This document shows positions 40,965 through 51,939 of a stretch of 64,000 nt of DNA, piece by piece. The position numbers and the translations under genes are program-made. The notes below the pieces were generated by a model. It ran no database searches, was not told where the DNA came from, and worked only from the letters and a program-made list of their open reading frames with translations. The DNA is taken from NCBI RefSeq assembly GCF_905220565.1, contig NC_059394.1:4967501-5031500 (forward strand). Direction: 5' to 3'. This DNA is from Melitaea cinxia. Lineage: Eukaryota > Arthropoda > Insecta > Lepidoptera > Nymphalidae. Position 1 is the stretch's first letter. Every line of letters starts with the position of its first letter.

Positions 40965-41395
40965 GTTTGCAGGCAAACGAAGGAAAACCGACTTCAATTA
41001 TATCGACAAGTAATATAACGTAGGTAGACAAAAAAAAATAGTCAAGTGAATACGCATTATCAAAGATTACTCCAAAAGTTGTAATCAGATCTCGATGAAA
41101 TATAAATGTGACCACATAATAAGCATCGGCTTTCGATTAAATTAAAAATCATCAAAATCGGTACACCCAGTAAAAAGTTATGCAGATTTTCGAGAGTTTC
41201 CCTCGATTTCTCTGGGATCCCATCATCAGATCCTGGTTTCCTTATCATGGTACCAAACTAGGGATATCTCCTTTCCAACAAAAAAATAACTATCTAAATC
41301 GGTTCAAAAACGACGGAGCTATCCCCGAACTTACATAAAAAAATATATACAGTCGAAATGAGTAACCTCCTCCGTTTTTGAAGTCGGTTAAAAAA
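40965..41395 (+). mobile_element. Short inverted-repeat element, copy C (best preserved)
   Basis: An 11-bp perfect inverted repeat near the ends: AACCGACTTCA at 40986-40996 and TGAAGTCGGTT at 41379-41389. The outer part reads TGTTTGCAGGCAAACG. The interior (AAATCGGTACACCCAGTAAA, GTTTCCCTCGATTTCTCTGG) matches copy B. It is about 430 bp with no transposase, consistent with a MITE-like non-autonomous element. The superfamily is not determined. Confidence 0.7.
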
Positions 41396-41860
41396 GTGCA
41401 GTAACTAATGTTATACAACTTTAAAGTTTGTTTTTCGTTCAGTTAAATATGAGTAAAACAGAGGGATAAATATAGTATAACATAATAGTATGTAGAACAA
41501 ATAGCCAGTTCACGATTCGAGATCATAAATTGCTACGCGCATGCGCGCTCGAATCTGGTGTATCATTATATACAATTTATCACTTCACACGAAAACAGTT
41601 TTAAGCACATCAAGATTGAGGCTTTTAACATCACGAATTTATTAAGACGGTAATTTGCTTACACTTTACTTTAGATTTCAATTTGAAAGTTTCTAGACTA
41701 AGTTTAGAAATGAAAAGGAAACTAAACGAAAAAATTCTGAGATGAAAAAAATATACATTGGTATAGTATTTTTTTTTATCTCAGAAGAAAGAAGAATTTA
41801 AAAAAAAATTAAATGAAGAATGATCAAATCGAAATTTTCAAGTTTGTAGTTATAAGAACA

Positions 41861-41865
<5 letters not shown>

Positions 41866-41943
<78 letters not shown>
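41866..41943. repeat. (TA)n microsatellite, about 78 bp
   Basis: An uninterrupted TA dinucleotide array. The open frame that runs through it (alternating Tyr-Ile) is an artefact. Confidence 0.95.
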
Positions 41944-41949
<6 letters not shown>

Positions 41950-42039
41950 ATTATTATTAGAATGTAGGATCTACTTTGTTTTTAATTTTCTGTTTTGCCT
42001 TTTGATAACCCTACTCTTTTTATTTTAAAATCTCCTCTA

Positions 42040-42180
42040 CCCCAAGGTTGTCTGGAAGAAATCGCTTACCTAGCGATAAGACCGCCTTTGTGCATTGTAT
42101 TGATTTGCAAATTTTATTTTTAAAGATGTATGTTATGTAATATGCACAATAAAGTATATTTCTTCTTCTTCTTCTTCTTC
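42040..42180 (+). repeat. LINE 3' end with CTT tail
   Basis: GGTTGTCTGGAAGAAATCGC, TAGCGATAAGACCGCCTTTG, AATAAAGTATATTT and a (CTT)n tail at 42162-42180. This is the 3' UTR of a non-LTR retrotransposon family common in Lepidoptera; the coding part is absent (5' truncation). Confidence 0.65.
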
Positions 42181-42424
42181 AAATACGTAAAGAAAAAACT
42201 AATAGATTTAAAAATAAAAATTTCAAAAAAGGTTTAATAAAACAAAAAAAACTGCTGAGACGTAAAGAAAATAAGAACTGAATGTCAACTCCTTTTTTAT
42301 TTTGAAACACTCTTAAATATCCAAAATTTTTCAGTAAAGAAAAAAATATCCTGTTTGACCAGCAATAACTTGTACTTTTGAACGTTGTGTTAGTCATGAT
42401 TAAAGCAACTCATTTCAAAAATAC

Positions 42425-42610
42425 TGTGATTCGAATTCGGAGCTTAAGTTACAAAGACTAACAGCGACACGGCGTCTATTTTTTAATATTTTTTTTTCTA
42501 TCATAAAAAACTTATCCTGATAATAACAAACACAAAAAAGATTTTAACATAAAAAAGAGATCCAATTTGATGCAGTCGTTCAAAGTTATGGACGTACGTA
42601 CATTTCGAGG
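42425..42610. repeat. Dispersed repeat with TTATCCTGATAATAACAAAC
   Basis: A T-rich run, then CTATCATAAAAAACTTATCC TGATAATAACAAACAC and GTCGTTCAAAGTTATGGACG. A related block occurs at about 56025-56110 (TATCATATAAACTTTGTCCT, GATAATATAACAAATAC). Class unknown. Confidence 0.4.
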
Positions 42611-43185
42611 ATACACTTTTATGTATATGGCAGCATAGAAGACTAATATTAGAGACGATGTACGAATTATATTAATAGCAGGCATTTATTAAATGTAGTA
42701 GTCCCTCATTCGTTACATGATTTTAATCATTCGAGCGTGAAACCAACGAACCTTCCGACTTCCATCGCATCGCATCCGTAACGTGGCGTAACGTTGATTT
42801 ATAGCTTTCTTCGTGTAACGCAATTGATGTAATATGTATGAATGTTATTTCAGGTTCAATTATAGCATATACTAACAATATAACGATATTAACTTTGTTA
42901 TATAATGCGTTAACAAATATTCATATATTTATTTAGTTAACTAGATTAGATTTAGACAGGAAATTAAATCCGTATAATTTGTTTGTACGCCTATTTATTT
43001 GAAAAGATCTTTGTTTTAGATAGTTTGTTAAATTAATGTTTAATTAATATTAATATACAAAAAATTGCTTTTTATTGGAAAAGTGTGAAATCTCATACGT
43101 GACATTGATCAAATTTTTTGTGCTAACTATGCTCTACTGAAACACATTAAATAAAATGATGAATATAGGTAACGCCGATAAAAAT
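42611..43185. other. No gene seen
   Basis: AT-rich with a small CpG-richer patch at 42740-42800; no coding evidence. Confidence 0.35.
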
Positions 43186-43189
43186 CTAA

Positions 43190-43745
43190 AATCAAAAACA
43201 ACTTTATTTAAACAGGCCCCAAGAGCACTTTCAAATCGTCATTTTACGAATTAAAACTTTAAAAATGATTATTATTTTTGTAAAAGTAAAGCTATCACCG
43301 ATTCAGAATGTAAATTCTGCAGAGAAGAATCGGCAAGAACCTCCGCAATTACTCTTTTGAAAATAATATACAAAACTGTGTTTAAGCACAAAATTAGTAA
43401 TATCTTGCATGAAATACAGCGTCACTAAGTCCACATATCTTTATCAACTATGTAATCCTGCACCCAATAATACGCTTTATCTAATCTCTTTTTAATAAAA
43501 ACTTTATATTTATGTTGAGATAATTCCAAAATTGTTTGTGGGATTTTATTATACATGCGAATACCATAACCCAAAATGGAGACGTTTACTTCGCGTAGTC
43601 GGAAACTGGGAGTTACAATTTTGTTATTCCTTCTCGTGTTTACAGTGCGATTATTACTATTTATTTTAACATAAAACTGAGAGTGACCACTCTCACTTCA
43701 CCACTCAAAAATTGTCTTATTATACACGAAATAACGCATGTTCTC
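43190..43745 (-). pseudogene. LINE C-terminal coding remnant and 3' UTR, copy 1
   Basis: The minus strand reads YGIRMYNKIPQTILELSQHK, then YKVFIKKRLDKAYYWVQDYI and VDKDMWT-stop (about 43574-43430). This is the usual C-terminal end of Jockey/CR1-like reverse transcriptases (a YNKLP-type motif and Lys-rich helix). The 3' UTR runs to about 43190. Upstream coding is broken. A diverged second copy lies at 38.9 kb. Confidence 0.65.
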
Positions 43746-45290
43746 GCCGTCAAACAATTATTTGTTTAAGACTGGCGTATAAGAAGACAATAACGACATC
43801 ATCCAAATCTAAGTAAATATGTACACTTAATTAAATTTTCCGACATAAGCTTGATTTAATAAAACTAAAGATTTTAAGAACAATTAATTTTGAATTTATA
43901 GAAGTATAAGACATGATAATAATGATATTGACATTAAAGAAAGACGATTAGTAAATACAAAAATAATATAATTTTGTCAGTCTGAGAGAGATAATAGAGT
44001 CCATTATAATCGTAAGTGAAGTTACGAACAGGAACACAAACAGAAATAGTTATTTATAAATTACAGATGAATTCTTGTAATATATATTGAACTGGAAAAT
44101 TTGCCAGAACTAATTCAACATTTCGTAATAGCGCAAGTTGTATGACGTAATAAATCTTGATCGTAAATCTAGTAACAATATTATAAAATAAGGCCCGCTA
44201 TCAGAGAATATTAAAAGTGGCACGCTGAGCTTAAGCTCTGTTATGTGATCAATTGATAAGCTCTTACGTGTTACTGCGCACATGCCGACTAGCTTTTGTG
44301 GTACAAGTGATAACGCGATAAAAAAAAATATTCCAATGAGTTCTCTTTAAAAGTTTCAAATAATTCTGTTTTAGGTTGTTTTCGTTGTTCTTATGAGACT
44401 TTTTTATTTTTGCATATTATTATTATACTATTACGTTTCTTAGCACAGTCAATGATATCAAACATTAAAAAGTTTAAAAATTCATGATGGAATACCTATT
44501 AATTATTATAAAAAAGCGCTTAAGTCTATACACGCTGAATAAAAATCAATCACGTACTGATAATTTGTACGACTATCATGATATTTCAGACAAAATCGTC
44601 CGCGTTGTGGCATAATTAATAACCGTATATCAACAAAAAAATAAGTATAGATTACACATTTGTCATAGACGGAATTTCTGTAACTCCAAATTACTAAATT
44701 CAAGCTCTCATAACTCGGACCTAACTATTTATTTTATGGGCCTATTGCTCTGATCGCGTTCTACTGTGCGCTGTTAACGAGATCAGTTTACAGGCGACGG
44801 TTACGTGTTTCGAGATTGCGTAAATAATACTTTTACAGGTAAAACTATCAACACCGCAGGTAATTAAAATATATGGGATCAATATTTTTAATTTACCGAC
44901 GAATATTTACAAGCGAATATAATCTGTAATTGTCTCACTGGTGGGATTTTTTTTTTTCTATATAGGAGAAAGGCTGGAGCCTAATATGCAACACATTTTC
45001 AAATGAGGTATTGAGGACCCTACAAAATCATCGTCCATTAGTTTTACGTGCTTTCTGTATGGCCCGGTGCAAAAACAGTCTAAGAAAAACTATACTATTG
45101 AATAAAATCAATATTTGTAAAAATACAAAACATCACCGCCTACCAAATAGACACGCTACTGGCTTCATTATTACCACTATTAGAAACACTACTGTATACG
45201 TGCTGGTAGCATCGTTAAGTAATACATGAACATAAAAAGTAAATATGAATAAACTTCGCAGTGACAAATAAAAATCAATAACTTATTTTT
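43746..45290. other. No convincing gene
   Basis: AT-rich. A 72-codon plus-strand frame at 45011-45229 has no hydrophobic leader, no family motif and no splice partner, and I do not call it. Confidence 0.35.
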
Positions 45291-45309
45291 ATTATTGTTA
45301 TTTAACTCT

Positions 45310-45315
45310 TTATTG
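45310..45315 (-). terminator. Candidate poly(A) signal for the 45.6-45.8 kb exon
   Basis: Minus-strand AATAAA (approximate position), about 300 bases past the stop of the coding-like exon and followed by T-rich and TG-containing sequence. It supports the idea that the exon is, or was, the 3' end of a transcript. Confidence 0.3.
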
Positions 45316-45610
45316 CACGATTGAAATTACATAAGAAAAAACAATATTATAACTTGTATTTATATTAAGTACGTAAATTATTTACACTACATATTATACA
45401 CAGTACTCGTAAATAAAACAAAATAATTTCAAATAATTCAATATACCTACAAAAAGATATTTACATATAACTTTTATATAAAAATAAATAATTATATAAT
45501 AAAATAATACGTTCTTTTAAGTAGTTTAGTTAATATAACTTAGTTAATTATTAATATTGCATATAGATATAAAATAATAGGTAACATTTTATAAATGCAT
45601 AATTATTATT

Positions 45611-45845
45611 TTACTTAATAAAAACAGCAAGAACGTAAGCAAGTAATTTTATCATAGAAGCCTTCATTGTGAATCCCTGCTCCTCCAAAGCTTGAAACAT
45701 TTCACTTAAACTTCTTGACAATTGATGAAATATAGATTTTTTCCGTATGACACATTGTTCAACTTATCAATGATCTTGATACCGTCAATGTATTCACAGA
45801 CGATGTCGTCAAAGCTAAATACGCCTACAAAAGGTTTTTGTAATA
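45611..45845 (-). pseudogene. Coding-like terminal exon of unknown protein, one frameshift
   Basis: From an acceptor-like CTGCTTAG|TATTAC the minus strand encodes LQKPFVGVFSFDDIVCEYID and IKIIDKLNNVSYG. After a run of six A (45737-45742) the next frame gives KSIFHQLSRSLSEMFQALEE, QGFTMKASMIKLLAYVLAVF, then IK and a stop. One extra A would join both parts into a single 78-codon frame. The composition is protein-like: amphipathic helix, then a hydrophobic C-terminal segment. I do not recognise the family. It may be a real last exon with a homopolymer sequencing error, a recent pseudogene or a retrocopy. Upstream exons were looked for at higher coordinates and not found. Confidence 0.4.
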
Positions 45846-45871
45846 CTAAGCAGGTTTGTGAATTTTTTTAC

Positions 45872-47449
45872 GTTTTAACTTTAGTTAAATAAGTCAACAT
45901 AACCAAAAATAAATACTACATGTACATAGATAAAGAAGATGTTATAATAAAAAGTTTGCGAAACTAGATTAAGGAAAGATCTTTATAAATTTTCGTCATG
46001 AGATTATCTAATTATTTTATACAATTTGAAGCACAGCGATAATACTACATAGGTTTGTGCTAATTTGCATAACCGAATATTTTGCGCTTTTCGTAATATA
46101 AAAAAAATAAAAATCGTATATAAAAATTTCTGTTCAATAATTACATTAAGTAGCTCAAAGTACTTAAAGTAGTCCTCGTTAGTGTTTATTATTAATATTT
46201 CGAACTAATCGTTAATACTGTTTACTGTAATTATTTGCTCATAAGTAAAATCTATAATGTATCTATAACAATCAAGCTATACAACCCAACAACCACTCCC
46301 CCTCCCCCCTAAAGCTACTTAAATATATCACCCAGATGTGGATCAGAGATAATTGTTAAGAAACGCCCGTTTCTTGTGTAAACTTAGTTGCAATCGTGTC
46401 AATGAGATTAGATCTCATGACCATACATACATTAGAATTAAATATGTACCTTAATGTGTACACATAGAGTATACAATTTATATATCCATCTAAAAATATT
46501 GAAGTTAAACAATTTTCTGCTCAATATTGCAATATGTATAACAATGTTTTTATTAATTATGTATTAATTTATCTTAAAAAATAAGGAATTAAAAATGTTT
46601 AATTTTAGTTGTTGTGTTTAATTATTTCTGACGCTTAATTGCGCCAGAATATAAAACCCTTTTAGTCACAAAATTACAAACACATTTTATTAAATATCGA
46701 TAAAAATCTTCAATACCTTTTTTAAAACTTTAAAATAATAAAAAATAAAAAGTGATATTAACCAAATTTTAAATTTATTTCAAACATAAAAGAATAATGT
46801 AACAATAGTAAATAATAAAATATTAAATACCTTTTTTTATAACTTACGTAACTGCCCGTGTTAATTGCACTCTATAGTCAGTAACACCAATCCACAACGC
46901 TATATAAAAGTTAAGGTCACGACTCGACTAACATTTTCAAAGCGAGCATTTGTCACAGTTTATTTAAACAGAATGTTCACAATTATTGTCGTTGTGTAAA
47001 AAACTTTCATCAAAACAAAAACATTTCATAAAGACTGTGAATGAGAACCTAAATTAAAATGAGTTTAATCGGATTCAAATGTGTTTGTATTTAAAATCTT
47101 AACTTTATGTATTGCTATAACTTACATAAATTCTTATATTTATGTTATTCTACTAAAATAAAGGCAAAATGACCACTTATATATAATATGGAAGATTCAA
47201 AATACATATCAAAGATTGACTCAAGATTTGAGTACTAAATAAAAGTAAATTTTCTTTTTGCAGTTTTGGTATTTGTCCGATGTAATTTTTCTTATATAAC
47301 AAAGCTGATCGAAAAGTAAAGATAATAAATATAACAATGAATTGTTTAAATCAAAATATATTTATATTACCTCTTTAATATCCAATTATAATATCCAATC
47401 AATTAATATAAGTTACCAAATTGGCAAGAAATTTTATGTAATTCCTGCA
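45872..47449. other. No gene seen
   Basis: AT-rich. A C-rich run (CCCCCTCCCCCCT) lies near 46300. A minus-strand 22-codon frame near 46350-46420 (MVMRSNLIDTIATKFTQETG) is short and unsupported by splice sites. Confidence 0.35.
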
Positions 47450-47660
47450 TCGTTTCATCTACAACTATCTAACCCTACCACCAATGCCCTAGGAGCTTTG
47501 GTCACCTAACTCACCACAGGAATACAACAATCCTTGAAAGCAGTATTATTTAGCTATGATCTCCTCTAAGGTCGGGGTACTTCCCCAGTCGGGCTGCTCC
47601 AGATTTTGAGCAGGATATTTCCTGCTGTGCCCTACCTCAGTTAAAATGTATTATTTATAT
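47450..47660 (-). repeat. Dispersed repeat, copy 1 (minus)
   Basis: Contains CTCTAAGGTCGGGGTACTTC, CCAGTCGGGCTGCTCCAGAT and AGCAGGATATTTCC. These are the reverse complement of the block at 49.37-49.53 kb (CTGCTCAAAATATGGAGCAG, CCCGACTGAGGCAGTACCTC). Class unknown; common in lepidopteran intergenic DNA. Confidence 0.55.
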
Positions 47661-48716
47661 ATCTTTACTTTTAATTTGAATTTTCTTTATTCTTAGTTGA
47701 GGGAAAAAAAGATTTTTTTGTGCAAAATTGAAAATTAGTTATCTTATGTACTTGATGACTTCACTTAACATCCTTAAGTTTTTTTTTTTTTTTTTTTTAA
47801 TATTTCTGCATTATACCTTATAATACAAATTATAAAATTAGAACAAATTTGTAACAGTAAAACCAGATCGATACTACGATTGTCATTGCGTCACACGATC
47901 TAAGCTTTTACTGTATACTAAAATGCAACAAAAATTACATAATATTAATGAGAAAATGTATAATTTTCACAAGTATACCGGTAAATCGTGAATATTTGCA
48001 TATAAGGCAGCGCTTAAATTGACGGTCTAACGTTTATGTTTCAGATTACATAGTAATTTAACGTCTAGGAAACAATTTGAAGTGTAACAAACAGTTCTTT
48101 ACGTAAGCCCTTTATTCATTACAGCGCTTTGTGGCTATAAGGACTTGTTCACATTATTTGTTCTAGTTCAATTATTTTACGTGTATCAAATTATATGATG
48201 ACAAGAGCTAAGCTATTCCTTGTTTTCTTACATAATTCCTTTGATTGCTTTCGTAAGAGGACTAAGTGCCTAATATGTATTCCTGAAATATTTACAAGAC
48301 TCACCACAAAAATCTGGATCTTGTAAAGTTCAATCAATATTTTTAACAGTAATAACTTAGACATTAGATTTTTTAGTATCGAAATAAAGAACAACATAGA
48401 AACTATTTTATTAATGAAGAGTAAGTTTGCTTAAAAAAGATAATGTAAGAATACATATAGAAGGAAGCTACTGGTTATAATAAAAGACAACGATTGTAAC
48501 AAGATTTGATTACAAAGATTGTAAGCGCGAAAATTTGCATTGAACGAATGGTTTGTTTATTATTTTAGTTTGAAGTTAATTGTTTGCGATATAACGTTTT
48601 CTCATAAAATCGCAGCAGGTAATTTTACCTGCTACAAAGGCTTAACCCTAAAACAGCTAATATCATAATGAATTCACTATTTTTACTTTTTTTGTGTTTA
48701 AATTAATTAATGTTAC
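47661..48716. other. No gene seen
   Basis: AT-rich, with a T run at about 47780-47800. No coding or RNA gene recognised. Confidence 0.35.
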
Positions 48717-49025
48717 GTACCGCTCTGGTGTAATGGTAGGTGTGCCGTATCGGCGGCGCCTAAATACTGACGGTCGCGGTTTCGATTCCCGCTCGGAGTG
48801 GGTATTTGTGTTTATACAAATATTTGTTTCCGGTCTAGTCGTTAGTCCTTGTAGGCCTCCCCACCGTGCCTCGGAGAGCACGTTAAGCTGTCCGTCCTGG
48901 TTGTAATCATGTACACCTGATAGCGATCGTTACTTATAGTAGAGAATATATCCGCCAACCCACGTTGGAACAACGTGGTAGATTAAGCTCTGATCCTTTT
49001 CCTACAGGGTGAAAGTGTAACGTTA
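48717..49025 (+). mobile_element. tRNA-derived SINE
   Basis: The head resembles a tRNA: box A-like TGGTGTAATGGTAGG at about 48727 and box B-like GGTTTCGATTCCC at about 48777 (one extra T against GGTTCGATTCC), about 50 bp apart. It is followed by a body with TAGTCCTTGTAGGCCTCCCC and a tail with GGTAGATTAAGCTCTGATCC and TTTTCCTACAGGG. The tail recurs at 60.55 kb. It encodes no protein and would need a partner LINE to move. It is not a functional tRNA gene. Confidence 0.75.
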
Positions 49026-49364
49026 CGTAAATTAATTTTTGTCGTATAACAACTAATTAAGATGTAGCCAAAAACATTTAGGCACTTTATAAGCTAATTA
49101 AGATCAAAGATAACTTCATTAATACATTAAAAACTCATTAAATAAGTTCTTAAACAGCACCACTAACCATACGAGTTTTTTTTTCGATATCTAATAGACA
49201 AATGTAAAGATAGTCTTACGTGTATACAAAAAGGTAGATGCTTATTTGTAATGCTGGATATATACAGAGAAATAGTAATCTTTATGCTATCAGGATCCTC
49301 AGTTAACTATTGTATACTAAGTTAAATTGAAAATGTTCAAGTTTTTAAATTAAACTGATGTAGG

Positions 49365-49625
49365 GCGTGCAGAAGACCTGCTCAAAATATGGAGCAGCCC
49401 GACTGAGGCAGTACCTCGACCTTACAGAAGAGCACAGCTAAATAATACTGTTTTCAAGCAGTATTATGTTCCTGTTGGTGAGTAAGGTGACCAAAACTCC
49501 TGCGGGGGATTGGGGATAGGATCGGCAACGCGCTGGTAATGCTTATGATGTTGCAGGCGTCTATGAGCTACGGTAATCACTTACCATCAGTTAAGCCGCC
49601 GTGTTTGCTGATCTAGTTGTAATGA
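49365..49625 (+). repeat. Dispersed repeat, copy 2 (plus)
   Basis: CTCAAAATATGGAGCAGCCC, then ATCGGCAACGCGCTGGTAAT, GTTGCAGGCGTCTATGAGCT and ACGGTAATCACTTACCATCA. It is inverted relative to copy 1 at 47.5 kb, with the SINE between them. Its last part also matches 60.34-60.43 kb. Confidence 0.6.
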
Positions 49626-51878
49626 GTTGCTGATAGTTGTATAAAGTAACAAACACCTCTATATTCATCCATTCCTATTAAGTTTTACATCTGCAATATT
49701 AGCATTCTTAGTACTATATGTAAGCCATGTTGATTTGATTTTATTATTTTTTATATGTCTATTATACAACGTTGACTGTTCCAAAGTAATTTAATATTAA
49801 AAAATAAAAATTCATATATGTAAAGTTACAATTAAAGTCATGTATTTAACTCATAATTTATTACTGTCTTATATCATTCTAATTACATTAAAGTCTTTAT
49901 ATTTTAAGCGATTTAAATTGCATCACTCGCTTAATTACTGACACTAATAGCTCAAATGATTTCAAATTAAACATTGACATAGATATAGACAGATTACCCT
50001 CGAGGGCATAAGATGTTTCAGATTTTTATTATATAACAGTGATCGGGTGAAGATACCAAGATGGCGTTGTTTTGAAAAATATTATACCACTTTGAAATAT
50101 GTTCAAAGAGAATTATTACTTTACATATAAGTAAGATCATAAGCGTATCTAGTGATGTTGCTAAATGTGTGTATGGGGTAATTGGTTTCTGACCTAACAC
50201 CTAGTTTAAAATAATAGTGAAAACTGCCATTTTCGTTTTGTCTTTTTAATTTTACAAAGAATTCATAAATGTTTACTTATAAAATCTTTAATTTTAAGTT
50301 TTTTTTATTTATTTAATGTTAACGTTAAATAAAACAATCTTTTTAGAGATTTAATACAACGATAAAAAAATCTTGTCCCACTTTTAGCACTCCTTGAGTT
50401 CACACGAAGGGCAGTTGTAGATTATCACATTACACAACAAGAGCAAGTAGCGATTTAATATTGCACTCACGTAAATAGAAAGTTAAACGGAAGGACAAAA
50501 GACACGGATCGCCATGTGTACGTGATTAGATACAATTCGCGTGACGATTCCTATGACATAACAATGAACCAAATTCAATACTAGTTAGTGCCATAAATCT
50601 GAACTGTTATTTCAAACGTCCTTATAGAGCATGATACTTATTTTATCTTTCTTACAAGTAAGATCACGGCGCCCTATAATCATCGACAATTATCTTAAGG
50701 TATACTCAACTAATTTAAAATGTTATTTTTACGTTATTAGCCTATTTATCGAGAAGCGGAGTGAAGAAAAGTATTATCTGACAAGTATTGAATTACGAAG
50801 TGGTTTAAAATACGAATGAACTGCGCTATATCATAACGTATCGAGGCTTATTATAATTAAGAATGACGTATTTGATAGGCAGTTGATTCGAATCATTCAT
50901 TACATATAATAACATCCGTCGTGCGTTGTGTAAGAATCGTTACACATTTGTTCTAAAGTGTGTCAAAATATTACAACTTCCGACGTTAGTGGCGACTGTG
51001 TCGATTTTATTGTTGTGTGAATTTTGACAAGATACGTGTACGAGTGTAACAAATGGCGCGTGATGAAAGTTATACACCTTTTCGAAACAAGCTACAACTT
51101 ATCGTGTATTGGACATATTTTTCAAACTAAAATTTTGTCGAAAAAACACTAAAATATTAGCAGTACGAATATATAATGTAAACAAAGAAAACACAGATAA
51201 ATAAATGTAATAAAAATGTGTTTTGCGCTCGAAAAATTATATACATTAACATTTATCTTGGAAGTCAAGATGAGAGGTGTGCATTATTCAGAAATTGTAA
51301 GATATAAAAAAAAAACACGTGACACAAAGTGGCGAAGCAGTAAACATAAAATAAATGTCAGACTCTATTAGGAATCTCATATATATATTTCGCATACATT
51401 AATATATATCGCATACATTAGACCGATTTCACATACCATTAGTACTAAGACTTCAGATAAATAACGTCCAAAAGGCCTATTCGAAAATAAACACTTTTAA
51501 ATAACATAAAAGTAATTGTCTCTTACATTACGATTACAATTCAGTTACTAACGTAGCATTTTGTTTGACATTTTGAAAAATTCCACAGATAATACGATTA
51601 TTCGTATAGCCGTGCAACGTTTCCGCTCTACTTGATATCGGATTCAATTCGCGACGTCTTTATCGGTGCCGACATCGGTACAGTACGGGAATTAATCGGT
51701 AGTGAAAGTAGATGATTGTACGTAGAATATTAATAAAATTACGTCCTTTTAGTGGTCTAGGGCTTATTACACAATGGCGATTGTGATAGTAGTCATTGCG
51801 TCGAAACGTAACGAGGTCGCGCTGTGTTAAGTTTAACGATTTATTATTGCAAGTGTATAACAAGCCTTAAGGCCTAAA

Positions 51879-51881
<3 letters not shown>
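49626..51881. other. No gene seen; CpG-richer patches near 50.9-51.1 and 51.6-51.85 kb
   Basis: Two patches have more CpG than their surroundings. They contain very short ATG frames (25 codons at about 51053 and 18 codons at about 51773 on the plus strand), too short to call. They could be regulatory. Confidence 0.35.

Positions 51882-51935
<54 letters not shown>
51882..51935. repeat. (TA)n microsatellite, about 54 bp
   Basis: A pure TA dinucleotide array, the second long one in the window. Confidence 0.95.

Positions 51936-51939
<4 letters not shown>

Noticed and set aside
41813..42028. Open frame with alternating Tyr-Ile
   Set aside because: It is created by the TA microsatellite.
46340..46430. 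Minus-strand short frame MVMRSNLIDTIATKFTQETG
   Set aside because: 22 codons, no acceptor or donor in phase, no link to the 45.6-kb exon.
48717..48800. Functional tRNA gene
   Set aside because: The sequence has box A/B-like parts but no proper cloverleaf, has an extra base in box B, and continues into a SINE body and tail.
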